A stretch of 64,000 bases of DNA from CAWCDJ01 sp963794265 (GTDB lineage Bacteria; Acidobacteriota; Terriglobia; Bryobacterales; Bryobacteraceae): the NCBI GenBank assembly GCA_963794265.1, contig CAWCDJ010000005.1, positions 62,001 to 126,000 on the forward strand. Direction: 5' to 3'. The notes beneath the pieces were generated by a model. It made no database searches. It was given only the letters and a program-made list of their open reading frames with translations, and had not been told where the DNA came from. Made by a program: the position numbers and the translations under genes. Below are positions 42,863 to 51,533 of this stretch, piece by piece (the first letter of the stretch is position 1; each line of letters starts with the position of its first letter).

Positions 42863-43360
42863 TCACACGAGTTCGCGGATCTGGCGCAGATCGGTTTTCA
42901 CCTTTTGGCTGAGAGCGGCTATGGAGGCGAGCAACCGCGCCAGGTCGTAAGACTCACCAAAGAGGAAAAAGATGGATTCCTCCGGGTCGATGAACCGGGC
43001 GAAGACTTCCGGGTCGGTGCGGCTCACTCCCAGGGGACCGAAGTTGGATTGGCGGAGCGGTCCGCGGGGGTGCGATGCGAGCCACCGTACGCACGCGGTC
43101 CCCACATCCGCGGCGCCCTCGAGCTCGCTTCCGAGCAGGGGCGAGTCGTCCTCCACTTCGAGCGCGATCCTCAACCCGGCGTCGTTCTCCAGGAAGCGGT
43201 GCAGGTGAGCCGCGGCGCCCACAAGTGCCTGCAGCGAGTACCAGAAGCCTTCCGGGTCGCGGCGCTCCAGAGCCGTGGTGGTGCCGGCATAGGCCCTCAT
43301 GGCAAAGCCGCACTGCATGTCGATTTCGGAAAGCAGCATTCGCCGTCGCGCGTCGATCAT
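42863..43360 (-). CDS. Hypothetical protein
   Basis: The 165-residue protein is soluble and mostly helical, with no family I recognise. It has FALMRAYAG-type N-terminal helix wording (FAMRAYAGTTTALER), ALVGAAAHLHRFLEN, a proline/glycine turn (SNFGPLGVSRTD) and EESIFFLFGESYDLARLL. It follows the pterin dehydratase gene by six bp on the minus strand, so it may be the last gene of the perR-like operon. Function not assigned. Confidence 0.5.
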   Translation of the reverse strand: MIDARRRMLLSEIDMQCGFAMRAYAGTTTALERRDPEGFWYSLQALVGAAAHLHRFLENDAGLRIALEVEDDSPLLGSELEGAADVGTACVRWLASHPRGPLRQSNFGPLGVSRTDPEVFARFIDPEESIFFLFGESYDLARLLASIAALSQKVKTDLRQIRELV

Positions 43361-43366
43361 GGCCGG

Positions 43367-43690
43367 TCAGCGCGCCAGGAACGCGCCGTCGATGCGCGCC
43401 GCCAGAATAAAATCGTTCTCGGTCAGGCCGCCCGCATCGTGGGTCGATGTGGTGACATCCACGCGTCCCCAAGCCAGGTGAAGGTCCGGGTGGTGTCCCT
43501 CCTCCTCGGCGATTGCGCCGGCACGATTGACGAAATCGAGGGCCGCGCGAAAATCGGGAAACAGAAATGTCTTCGAGAGCTTGCGGCCGTCGGGCATTTT
43601 CCAGTCGGAGACTTGCGCCCGCAGACTCGCTGCTGCATCCTCGGATAGCAGCGGCGCCTTCGGCCGGCAGTGACTCTCCGCCAGCTTCAT
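43367..43690 (-). CDS. phhB: Pterin-4a-carbinolamine dehydratase
   Basis: I chose ATG 43690, which overlaps the Rieske stop as ATGA; ATG 43705, five codons upstream with GAGG, is possible. The 107-residue protein has the PCD signature EEEGHHPDLHLAWGRVDV and THDAGGLTENDF, with the catalytic His residues present. It dehydrates 4a-hydroxy-tetrahydrobiopterin made by aromatic amino acid hydroxylases; homologues also occur without such a hydroxylase. No phenylalanine hydroxylase is in the window. Confidence 0.9.
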   Translation of the reverse strand: MKLAESHCRPKAPLLSEDAAASLRAQVSDWKMPDGRKLSKTFLFPDFRAALDFVNRAGAIAEEEGHHPDLHLAWGRVDVTTSTHDAGGLTENDFILAARIDGAFLAR

Positions 43691-44031
43691 TCCAGTTGGA
43701 CCCATATTTCGGAACCTCGCAATTCTACCCGGTAGGTCGGGAGCGGCTCCAGTTGGCGCTGGAGGGCGGGAAGATCTTCCGGGTAAACGTTTTTCGGGAA
43801 ATAGTTTTCTCCCGTCCGTACATCATATTGGAAATGGTGCCAGGGGCAATCCAGCAGGTGGCCCCACAGCACGGCGCCATCCAGTGGATTCGAGCGGTGC
43901 GGACAGATGCCGCCCAGGGCGTAGATTCGGCCCTCGCAGTTCGCCAGCAAAACCGGCCGGCCCTCGACCACGCAGTATTTCGTGCGCCCGGGCGGGACCT
44001 CGCCGGTCCGCCCGAGCCGGTAAAGCGGCAT
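43687..44031 (-). CDS. Rieske [2Fe-2S] ferredoxin
   Basis: The 114-residue protein is a single Rieske domain: CPHRSNPLDGA provides C-x-H and CPWHHFQYD provides C-x-x-H. It is a small soluble electron carrier of the kind serving dioxygenases or monooxygenases. It lies between the ferritin-like and PCD genes with short or overlapping junctions, so the three probably form one operon. Confidence 0.92.
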   Translation of the reverse strand: MPLYRLGRTGEVPPGRTKYCVVEGRPVLLANCEGRIYALGGICPHRSNPLDGAVLWGHLLDCPWHHFQYDVRTGENYFPKNVYPEDLPALQRQLEPLPTYRVELRGSEIWVQLE

Positions 44032-44050
44032 GACGTTCCGAAGCCGCCCC

Positions 44051-44617
44051 TCATTTGAAATCGGCGGTCATAAAGCGGCTGACGTAGGGAGACGCTCCCG
44101 GAGCGCCGCGGCGGAAGTGTCCGGACGGTCCCTCGCCCAGATACTCGGAGAACCACGCCTCGTGCTCGACCTCCTCGTGCAGAATGCCGAGCGCGAGATC
44201 GTACGTCCGGTGGTCCTTGCCGAAAGTCATGTTGCATATTTCCGTGTAGGTGCGGATGGCGCAGCGCTCGGCTTCGATGAGCACGCCGAGCATTTGCTTC
44301 ATGTCGCGCGGGTTTGCCGGAAGGTACGCGTCCGGGCAGCCCGCCACATCCGCAAACCCGCGGATATCGCGGGGCAGCGCGCCGCCGAGCTCGTAAATGC
44401 GCGGCGTCAATGCCTCGAAATGGTTGCGGTCTTCGATGCGGGCATCTTCGATAATTTCCTTCAGCCCCTCGCCGTCGAATCCGATCGCGTTCACTCGCAG
44501 GATCGTGTAGTAGTAGAAGGTGGTGAACTCGGCCCCGGCCGCGCGCACCAGTTTGTCGATCAGGGCGTCAACGTTGACGCCCGCCTGTTCTACGACCTGT
44601 CTTGCAACTTTCCCCAT
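44051..44617 (-). CDS. Ferritin-like di-iron protein (Dps-like/DPSL type)
   Basis: The 188-residue four-helix protein has the expected carboxylate/His pattern: AEFTTFYYYTIL, EDRNHFEAL (E-x-x-H), LIEAERCAIRTY and LHEEVEHEAWFSEYL (E-x-x-H). The layout fits bacterioferritin- or Dps-like ferroxidases that store iron and consume peroxide. ATG 44617 has AGGAAGGA seven bases upstream and lies inside the preceding Fur-family gene, overlapping it by 50 bp. Regulation by that peroxide-type regulator is likely, given the palindrome at 45076-45090. Confidence 0.8.
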   Translation of the reverse strand: MGKVARQVVEQAGVNVDALIDKLVRAAGAEFTTFYYYTILRVNAIGFDGEGLKEIIEDARIEDRNHFEALTPRIYELGGALPRDIRGFADVAGCPDAYLPANPRDMKQMLGVLIEAERCAIRTYTEICNMTFGKDHRTYDLALGILHEEVEHEAWFSEYLGEGPSGHFRRGAPGASPYVSRFMTADFK

Positions 44618-45068
44618 GAGCTTTCCTTCCTCTTGACTTTGAGCTGTGTTTGGAGCAACGCTCGCAATCGCCGCGAAATAAGATCTGAAAGACGCGGACC
44701 GCTCGCGAGCCCAATTGAGGCCGCCAGAGCGGGTCCGGGATATCCAAACCGGCGATATCCTCGAGCCGGCCGCAGCGGTCGCAGATGAAGTGATGATGCC
44801 ATTGGGCGTTTACGTCGTAGCGCACCGCCTCGTCCCCCAGTTTCACTTCGTGGACGATGCCCGCCCGCACCAGGGCGTGGAGGCTGTTGTAGACGGTGGC
44901 CTGGGATGCGCGCGCGCCTCCCCGGCGGATGCCGGAGAGGACCTCTGCGGCCGTAAGATGCCCGCTGCCGCGCAGCAGTTGTTCCAGCACGGCGCAACGC
45001 CGCGGAGTGGATCGCAAGGAGCCGCGCACGAGGGCGTTTCGAATCACGGCCTGCGCATCCCGGCCCAT
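44568..45068 (-). CDS. Fur-family regulator, PerR-like
   Basis: The 166-residue protein has the Fur winged helix (LRSTPRRCAVLEQLL, GHLTAAEVLSGI, ASQATVYNSLHALVRAGIV) and the metal-binding domain. Zinc site Cys pairs are FICDRCG and GDCERC. The regulatory-metal residues follow the PerR pattern: Asp in RYDVNAQW, His-x-His in WHHHFI and Asp in RLEDIAG. The C-terminus runs about 30 residues past the second Cys pair and overlaps the ferritin-like gene by 50 bp, which is unusual. A Per-box-like palindrome sits eight bases before its start, suggesting autorepression. Confidence 0.83.
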   Translation of the reverse strand: MGRDAQAVIRNALVRGSLRSTPRRCAVLEQLLRGSGHLTAAEVLSGIRRGGARASQATVYNSLHALVRAGIVHEVKLGDEAVRYDVNAQWHHHFICDRCGRLEDIAGLDIPDPLWRPQLGSRAVRVFQILFRGDCERCSKHSSKSRGRKAHGESCKTGRRTGGRQR

Positions 45069-45075
45069 GGCGTTT

Positions 45076-45090
45076 TTAGATTAGTTCTAA
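45076..45090. promoter_or_regulatory. Per/Fur-box-like operator
   Basis: TTTAGA-TTAGT-TCTAAA (45075-45091) is a perfect 6-5-6 inverted repeat. The 15-base core TTAGATTAGTTCTAA matches the classical 7-1-7 Per box (TTATAAT-N-ATTATAA) at 10 of 14 informative positions. It lies eight bases upstream of the Fur-family start codon, in the position expected for autoregulation. Confidence 0.65.
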
Positions 45091-45211
45091 ATCGAGACGC
45101 GGTCAAGAAACCGCCGGCGACAGTGTGAAGTAGCGTTCACTCGGCTTTTCGGGGTTGCGCGGCGCCTCGCCGCCCCGGGGGAGGCGCCGCACGCAATGAT
45201 ATCCTAATCAC

Positions 45212-46897
45212 TTGACCCGTTTGATTTCGCCCCTGTGCGCGCTCCTGTTTTCCGTGGCGTCGATTGCAGCGGATCAGCCCTCGGCTCTGCTCGACGTCAT
45301 GTCCCAGGAGTTGAACCGCAATTTTTCGGTCCTGAAGCAGAAGGCCGACCCTCCCCCCTACTTTCTCAGCTACGAGATCACGGAAGTGGATTACCACGCG
45401 TTGTCGGCAACGATGGGGGCGCTCGACGACGAGGGCGGGGGTAAAACCCGGTCCCTGGATGTCTCGGTGCGGGTCGGCTCGCCCAAACTGGACAATTATC
45501 ACCGCGTGAGGAATGACCGCGGCCAGTTCACTTCGGGCGCGCTGGTGTCTTTCGAAAACGTCCCCAACTCCATCAAACGCCGGCTGTGGCTCGAAACCGA
45601 CCGCGCCTACCGCACGGCCGCCGAGCGGCTCATCCGAATCAAAACCAACACCCAGGTGCAGGTGGCCGCGGCGGACGATTCGGCCGACTTCTCGGCCGAA
45701 CAGCCCGAGACTGCGACGGAACCCCTGCCCAAACTGCGCTTCGACCAGAATGAGTGGCGCGAACGGGTCCGCCGGCTCTCGGCCCGCTTCGGGAACTACC
45801 CGAACGTTCTGACCTCGCACATCTCGGTGTCGGCCCAAACGGACATCCGCTACTTCGTCAATACCGAGGGTTCCCGCATCGAGCACGGCCGCGGCTACGC
45901 CCGCGTTTCCATCACCGCCTCGGCCAAAGCCGCCGACGGCACGGATCTCAGCACATTCGAAACCTTCGAGGCGGTGGACGCCGACGGACTGCCGGACGAC
46001 AGGACATTGACCGCCGCCATCGATCGCGTGGCCACCGACGTAACCAACCTGCTCCACGCTCCCGAGGCGGAGCCGTTCGTGGGACCGGCGATCTTCTCCG
46101 GGCGCGCGGCAGGCGTTTTTTTCCATGAGATCTTCGGACACCGCGTGGAAGGCCACCGCCAGAAGGACGAAAGCGAAGGCCAGACCTTCACCAAGAGCGT
46201 CAATACCAGGGTGCTGCCCGAATTCCTCTCGGTGATCTTCGACCCCACCCGGCGCAAGGTCGGCGGAATCGACCTGAACGGCTGGTACGACTACGATGAC
46301 GAAGGCGTCAAGGCGCGTCCCGTCACGGCGGTCGATCAGGGCGTGCTCAAGACGTTCCTCATGTCCCGCTCCCCGATCAAGGGCTTCGATCACTCGAACG
46401 GGCACGGACGGCGGCAGCCGGGCCTGGAGGTGGTGTCCCGGCAGTCCAACCTGATCGTGCAGTCGACGAACGCAGTGCCGGAATCCCGCCTGCGCCAGAT
46501 GCTGATTGGAGAGGTGAAGCGCCAGCACAAACCGTACGGCCTGTACTTCCGCGACATCACCGGCGGATTCACCACGACCACGCGGGCTGGCCTGCAGGCA
46601 TTCAAGGTGATTCCGGTGATCGTATACCGCATCTATCCGGACGGCCGGCCGGATGAACTGGTGCGCGGCGCCGACATCGTCGGCACGCCGCTCGCGAGTT
46701 TTTCGAAAATCCTGGCCACCGGCGACAAGCCTGAGGTGTTCAACGGCTATTGCGGCGCCGAATCGGGCAGCGTTCCGGTTTCGGCGGTCTCGCCCTCCAT
46801 CCTGGTTTCAGAGATCGAAATCGAGAAGAAGGCCAAGTCGAACGACCGCCCGCCCCTGCTGCCCCAACCCGCCACCATGGAAAGGGGCGAGCGATGA
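45212..46897 (+). CDS. Exported TldD-like metalloprotease
   Basis: TTG 45212 starts a signal peptide (LTRLISPLCALLFSVASIAADQ), so this TldD/PmbA-family protein appears exported, unlike cytoplasmic E. coli TldD. The 561-residue chain keeps the zinc motif HEIFGHRVEGH near residue 305, plus QTDIRYFVNTEGSRI and GWYDYDDEGVKARPV, all typical. It overlaps the next gene (ATGA at 46894-46897), which encodes the TldE-like partner. In TldD/TldE the two subunits form one protease that matures peptides. The role of an exported version is not known. Confidence 0.88.
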   Translation: MTRLISPLCALLFSVASIAADQPSALLDVMSQELNRNFSVLKQKADPPPYFLSYEITEVDYHALSATMGALDDEGGGKTRSLDVSVRVGSPKLDNYHRVRNDRGQFTSGALVSFENVPNSIKRRLWLETDRAYRTAAERLIRIKTNTQVQVAAADDSADFSAEQPETATEPLPKLRFDQNEWRERVRRLSARFGNYPNVLTSHISVSAQTDIRYFVNTEGSRIEHGRGYARVSITASAKAADGTDLSTFETFEAVDADGLPDDRTLTAAIDRVATDVTNLLHAPEAEPFVGPAIFSGRAAGVFFHEIFGHRVEGHRQKDESEGQTFTKSVNTRVLPEFLSVIFDPTRRKVGGIDLNGWYDYDDEGVKARPVTAVDQGVLKTFLMSRSPIKGFDHSNGHGRRQPGLEVVSRQSNLIVQSTNAVPESRLRQMLIGEVKRQHKPYGLYFRDITGGFTTTTRAGLQAFKVIPVIVYRIYPDGRPDELVRGADIVGTPLASFSKILATGDKPEVFNGYCGAESGSVPVSAVSPSILVSEIEIEKKAKSNDRPPLLPQPATMERGER

Positions 46898-48648
46898 AGC
46901 GCGCGGTGATCGCGGGTGGAGCGGCGGCGCTGGCGCTCGGCGCCGCCCTCGCCTGGAGCCAGGCTCCTCCGCAGGACGACGAAATTCAAGCCATGCGCGA
47001 CGAAATCGAGCGGTCGCGCAAAATATCGGTTTCGAACCTGGAGAAACCGTATTTCATTCAATACCTGGTCGACGAAGCCGAGAATTTTTCTGTCTCGGCG
47101 AGCCTGGGCGGACTGCTGACCCGGCGCCGTGAAAAGTTCCGCGAGCCCGAAGTACGGGTGCGCGTGGGCGACTATCGCTTCGACAATACCGATTACACCG
47201 GCAGCCGGTTCAATCCCGGAGCGCGCTACGACCAGGGCCGCTTTCCGCTCGACGATTCCTACGCGGTGCTGCGCCGCTTTCTGTGGCTCGAGACCGACTC
47301 GGCCTACAAGTCGGCCGTCGAAACGCTTTCCCGCAAGCGCGCCGCCGTGCGCAACCTGAACCAGAGCGACCAACTGGCGGATTTCGCGCACGCCGAGCCG
47401 GTACAGCACATTACGCCGTTCCACAAATTCACGATCGACGAGGATGCCTGGACCAGGCGCGCTCGCGATCTCTCGGCACTCTTCACACAGTACCCGGAGG
47501 TGAAGAACTCGAGCATCGAGCTGGAATCGACGGTGGGTGGTTTCACGCTGGTCAATTCGGAAGGCACGGTGGTCCGGGAACCGGAAGACGTCACTTACCT
47601 GCGGGCCCGCGCCATCGCCCAGGCTTCCGACGGCACGACCGTGAGAGACGCCGTGACCTTTCACGCCGTCGAAGCCTCCGGCCTTCCCGGCGACGCGGAA
47701 CTGACGCGCGGCATTCAGACGCTGGCGAAAAACGTGGTGGCGCTGTCCCACGCCCCGGTGGGCGAGGATTACAACGGCCCGGTCCTGTTTGAAGGCGTGG
47801 CGGGCGCGCAAATCATGGCGGAAGTGCTGGGCCGCAACCTGGCGCTGGCCCGCCGGCCGGTAACCGACGGCAACCGCGGCGGCGGCTTCCAGCCGAGCGA
47901 ACTCGAAGGCCGCATCGGCGCGCGCGTTTTACCCGATTCGTTCGACGTGGTGGATGATCCCACGCAGAAGGAATGGCGCGGGCGCCGCCTCTTCGGCTCC
48001 TACAACGTGGACCGCGAAGGGGTCGTGCCCGGGCCGCTGCACCTCGTCGAAAAGGGCGTGCTGAAAGGCTATCTCCTCACGCGCCAGCCGGTTCGGGGCT
48101 ATGAGAGCTCCAACGGGCGCGCCCGCCTTCCGGGGCAATTCGGCGCCGATGTCGCCAACCTCAGCAACCTCTTCGTGAACGCCGCCGACGCAGTGACGCC
48201 TGCCGAGTTGAAGCAGAAACTCATCGAGCTCTGCAAGGCGCGCGGGAAGCCGTACGGGCTCATCGTGCGGAAAATGGATTACCCCTCCTCGGCTTCGGTC
48301 GAGGAGGTGAGGCGCGTGCTGATGGCGGCGCAGGGCGAGCGTCCGGTAAGCATGCCGATTCTGGTCTACAAGCTGTTTCCGGATGGACGCGAGGAACTGG
48401 TCCGCGGCCTGCGTTTCCGCGGCTTGAATGTTCGTTCCCTCAAAGATATTCTGGCCGCCGGCAACGACGCCGAGGCGTTCGAATACCTGGACAGCGATGC
48501 GCCGTTCGCGCTGATCGGCGCATCCGGATTCACGGCGGAAGCTACGGTGGTTGCGCCGTCTCTGCTGATCGATGACCTGGAGTTGCATCCCTCCGAGGAT
48601 GAGCAACCCAAGCTGCCGGTGGTACCGGCGCCGGAGCTCACCCGGTAA
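46894..48648 (+). CDS. Exported TldE/PmbA-like protein without the zinc motif
   Basis: ATG 46894 overlaps the TldD-like stop. A signal peptide (MKRAVIAGGAAALALGAALAWSQA) precedes a 560-residue TldE-like chain: PYFIQYLVDEAENFSVSASL, GFTLVNSEGTVVREPED and SYNVDREGVVPGPLHLVEKG. Where TldD has HEIFGH this protein reads GAQIMAEVLGRNLAL, so the zinc site is absent, as expected for the non-catalytic partner. Its position and overlap predict a heterocomplex with the preceding protein in the periplasm. Confidence 0.85.
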   Translation: MKRAVIAGGAAALALGAALAWSQAPPQDDEIQAMRDEIERSRKISVSNLEKPYFIQYLVDEAENFSVSASLGGLLTRRREKFREPEVRVRVGDYRFDNTDYTGSRFNPGARYDQGRFPLDDSYAVLRRFLWLETDSAYKSAVETLSRKRAAVRNLNQSDQLADFAHAEPVQHITPFHKFTIDEDAWTRRARDLSALFTQYPEVKNSSIELESTVGGFTLVNSEGTVVREPEDVTYLRARAIAQASDGTTVRDAVTFHAVEASGLPGDAELTRGIQTLAKNVVALSHAPVGEDYNGPVLFEGVAGAQIMAEVLGRNLALARRPVTDGNRGGGFQPSELEGRIGARVLPDSFDVVDDPTQKEWRGRRLFGSYNVDREGVVPGPLHLVEKGVLKGYLLTRQPVRGYESSNGRARLPGQFGADVANLSNLFVNAADAVTPAELKQKLIELCKARGKPYGLIVRKMDYPSSASVEEVRRVLMAAQGERPVSMPILVYKLFPDGREELVRGLRFRGLNVRSLKDILAAGNDAEAFEYLDSDAPFALIGASGFTAEATVVAPSLLIDDLELHPSEDEQPKLPVVPAPELTR

Positions 48649-48653
48649 AGCAC

Positions 48654-50975
48654 GTGTTCCGCATTCTCAGCCGGTACGTTTTTCGGGAAATCTTCACCAG
48701 CAGCGTTCTCGGCACGCTGCTGGCTACCTTCGTCGTTTTTCTTCAGAAGATCGACCGGCTGTTCGAAGTCCTGGTCGGCAGCAACCCCGATCCCAAGACG
48801 ATCTTCAGCCTGTTCGCCCTCACTTTGCCGCCGGTGCTGCCGCTGACCATCCCGTTTGGCGTGCTGGTGGGCATCCTGATCGGGCTCGGCCGGATGTCGA
48901 GCGATGGAGAGATCACGGCCATGCGGGCGGCCGGCGTTTCCAGCCGGCGCGTGATTGCCCCGGTGCTCGCGTTCGCGGTGCTCGGCGCGGCACTGGCCGG
49001 GCTGGCTTCGCTGCGGCTGACTCCGTATTCGCTGCAAAAGAGCACCGAGATTCTGAACCGGTTGATCGCCAACCAGATCTCCGCCGAAATCCAGCCGCGC
49101 ATCTTCGATGAGGACTTCCCGAATACCATCCTCTACGTCGGTGACGTGCGGCCTGGGGATCCGGTGGTGTGGCGGCCGGTATTCCTGGCGGACGTCAGCG
49201 ATTCGGATAAGCGCAAAGCCGGCCTGGGCGAGAAGGCGGATGGCCCCATGATCACGGTGGCGCGCCTCGCCCTGGCCACCTCCGATACGAAGAACAATCG
49301 GATCCAGTTGCAGATGCGCGACTACTCCACGCACGAGATGGGCAAGGACGGGGTAGCCCGGGACGACTCGGCGCCGGTGAAAACCGTCGCGCTCGATCTG
49401 CGGCCGCCCGAGCAGCGGCCGCTGGCCTCGAGCGCCATGGGCACGCGCCAGTTGATGCGCTACCGCGGGCCGGATTGGGTCGAGATCGGGGTCGAACTGC
49501 ATCGCCGTTTTTCCCTTCCCCTGGCATGCATCGCGCTGGCGCTGCTGGGGATTCCGCTCGGCATCTCCACCCGCAAGGGAGGCAAATCCGCGGGCTACGT
49601 GAACGCCATCTTTCTGGCGTTCTTCGGCTACTATCTCTCCTCGGTCTCGCTCATCGGGGTGGCCAAGCAACGCTCTCTGCCGGTCCCTGTGGCGATCTGG
49701 CTGCCCGACGTGGTTTTCTCGGTGGCCGGCATCTTCTTTCTGGTCCGTATGGAACGGCCCGGCGACCGCGACCTGATCTCGGGCCTCCGGGAAATCTTCG
49801 GTAGCCTCTTCCGCCACCTGAAGAGCAGGACGAACCGCATTCCGGAGCCGGGCCGCTTCTACGGCTGGCGCCTTCCGCTTCTGCCGCAGATCGTCGACAC
49901 CTACATCCTTTCCAATTTCGTCTTCTATCTGCTGGTGGTGCTGGCGAGCTTCGTCTCGATGGCCGAGGTCTACAACTTCTTCGAGCTCATGGGTGACATG
50001 CTGCGCAACAGTTCGCTGTTGACCATGTTCACGTACCTGTTCTTCCTGATCCCGCTGCAGATTTACAAGCTGCTGCCGATCAGCGTGCTGGTGGCGGTGC
50101 TGGTGACCCTGGGGGTACTCAGCAAACAGAACGAGGTCACGGCATTCAAGGCTTGCGGCGTGAGCCTGTACCGCCTGGCGGCCCCCATCCTGATCGTCAG
50201 CACGCTGTTCAGCGGCGCGCTGTTCGGGTTCGACTTCTCCTACGTTCCCAGCGCCAACCGCAAGCAGGACGCGCTGCGCGATGAGATCAAGGGACGTCCC
50301 CAGCAGACCTATCTCAACCCCAACCGCAAGTGGATCATGGGCAAGGATTCCCGGATCTACTACTACAAGTATTTCGACCCTGCCGAAAAAGTGATGGTCG
50401 AGGTAAGCGTCTTCGAGCTGGATGCCAACAGCTTCCAACTGACGCGCCAGATTCAGGCCAGGCGCGCCTTCTGGAGCGCTCCGGTGAACGCGTGGATTTT
50501 CGAAGACGGCTGGAGCAGCGATTTCCACGGCACACAGCGCGTTCCGCCGCTCCGCACTTTCCAGGCAACCACGTTTCCGGAGCTGACCGAGGCGCCCGAT
50601 TATTTCCTGCGCGAGGCCGTGCAGGAGAAGCAGATGAACTTCCTCGAACTGGAGCGCTACATCGCCGACCTCCAGCAGACCGGGCTGGTGGATACCCGCA
50701 AGCTCCAGGTACAGTACCACATGAAGTTCGCCAACCCGCTGTTTGCGCTGATCATGGCGATGATCGCGGTTCCTTTCGGCTTTCTGGTGGGAAATCGCGG
50801 CGCCATGACCGGAATCGGCGCCAGCATCGTGATCGCCATCGCGTATCTCGGCATCCAGCCGCTATTCGAGAAGGTGGGCGACGTCGGCCTGCTGCCTCCC
50901 GCCATGGCCGCCTGGTCGCCGGACGTGGTGTTTTCGCTGGTGGGGCTGTATTTGTTGCTGCGGATGCGGAACTGA
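48654..50975 (+). CDS. Fused LptF-LptG LPS export permease
   Basis: GTG 48654, five bp after the previous gene, encodes 773 residues containing two YjgP/YjgQ modules in one chain. The first (about 1-370) starts ILSRYVFREIFTSS and has LPLTIPFGVLVGIL; the second (about 400-773) starts VDTYILSNFVFYLL and has LLPISVLVAVLVTLGVLS. Each has three N-terminal and three C-terminal helices around a periplasmic beta-jellyroll-like region. LptF and LptG form the inner-membrane part of the Lpt pump that moves LPS to the outer membrane; here they are one polypeptide of about double the usual length. LptB is not in the window. Confidence 0.87.
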   Translation: MFRILSRYVFREIFTSSVLGTLLATFVVFLQKIDRLFEVLVGSNPDPKTIFSLFALTLPPVLPLTIPFGVLVGILIGLGRMSSDGEITAMRAAGVSSRRVIAPVLAFAVLGAALAGLASLRLTPYSLQKSTEILNRLIANQISAEIQPRIFDEDFPNTILYVGDVRPGDPVVWRPVFLADVSDSDKRKAGLGEKADGPMITVARLALATSDTKNNRIQLQMRDYSTHEMGKDGVARDDSAPVKTVALDLRPPEQRPLASSAMGTRQLMRYRGPDWVEIGVELHRRFSLPLACIALALLGIPLGISTRKGGKSAGYVNAIFLAFFGYYLSSVSLIGVAKQRSLPVPVAIWLPDVVFSVAGIFFLVRMERPGDRDLISGLREIFGSLFRHLKSRTNRIPEPGRFYGWRLPLLPQIVDTYILSNFVFYLLVVLASFVSMAEVYNFFELMGDMLRNSSLLTMFTYLFFLIPLQIYKLLPISVLVAVLVTLGVLSKQNEVTAFKACGVSLYRLAAPILIVSTLFSGALFGFDFSYVPSANRKQDALRDEIKGRPQQTYLNPNRKWIMGKDSRIYYYKYFDPAEKVMVEVSVFELDANSFQLTRQIQARRAFWSAPVNAWIFEDGWSSDFHGTQRVPPLRTFQATTFPELTEAPDYFLREAVQEKQMNFLELERYIADLQQTGLVDTRKLQVQYHMKFANPLFALIMAMIAVPFGFLVGNRGAMTGIGASIVIAIAYLGIQPLFEKVGDVGLLPPAMAAWSPDVVFSLVGLYLLLRMRN

Positions 50976-51029
50976 GCCCGGTTATCTCCTGAAAAGAGAC
51001 TCCCCGGCCCCGAAGTCATCGTAGATTCC

Positions 51030-51455
51030 GTGGACCATCTCTTACAGCTCGACCCGGGGCACCGGGTGCTCCTGATCACTTTCGGGAGGGTGATTACGAA
51101 GGCGTCCGCCCTGGCGGTGCACGAGGCGGCCGAACGGCTGGCTGCCGTCTACGGTTCGTGTTCCACCATCGTGGATTTCTCGATCACGGTAAAATCCGAA
51201 CTCTCGCCCCATTTCATCAAGTCGATGGCGGCGATCTCGCCCGCTCTCCCCGCCGGATGCCGAAAAATCCTGGTTGCGCCTACCCCCGAAACGTACGGCC
51301 TGAGCCGGATGTTTCAGCTCTTGCGCGAGGGCGCCGGAGACACAATCCGGATCGTGTACACGCTGGAGGAAGCTTACGAGTTCCTGGGAATCGAGGAGCC
51401 CCGGTTCGACACCGTCGATCCGACGGAACCCGCCGCCGGAATGGCGGCCTATTGA
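51030..51455 (+). CDS. SpoIIAA/STAS-like hypothetical protein
   Basis: GTG 51030 gives 141 residues. The alternation of strands and helices (HRVLLITFGRVITKASALA, GSCSTIVDFSITVKSELS, CRKILVAPTPETYGLSRMFQ) resembles SpoIIAA-like/STAS domains, with a possible functional link to signal relay. There is no clear phosphoacceptor Ser. It converges on the Crp-type gene with 78 bp between. Function not assigned. Confidence 0.5.
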   Translation: MDHLLQLDPGHRVLLITFGRVITKASALAVHEAAERLAAVYGSCSTIVDFSITVKSELSPHFIKSMAAISPALPAGCRKILVAPTPETYGLSRMFQLLREGAGDTIRIVYTLEEAYEFLGIEEPRFDTVDPTEPAAGMAAY

Positions 51456-51533
51456 GGGAGGCCCACCCACGCGCCGTTCAGGAGCGGTCGCATGGAGGTG
51501 AGCCTCCTCGTGCTACTCGGCGGGAGCCGATCC

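Noticed and set aside
48366..50720. Long open frame on the minus strand
   Set aside because: It is antisense to the LptFG gene; charged low-complexity translation without domain features.
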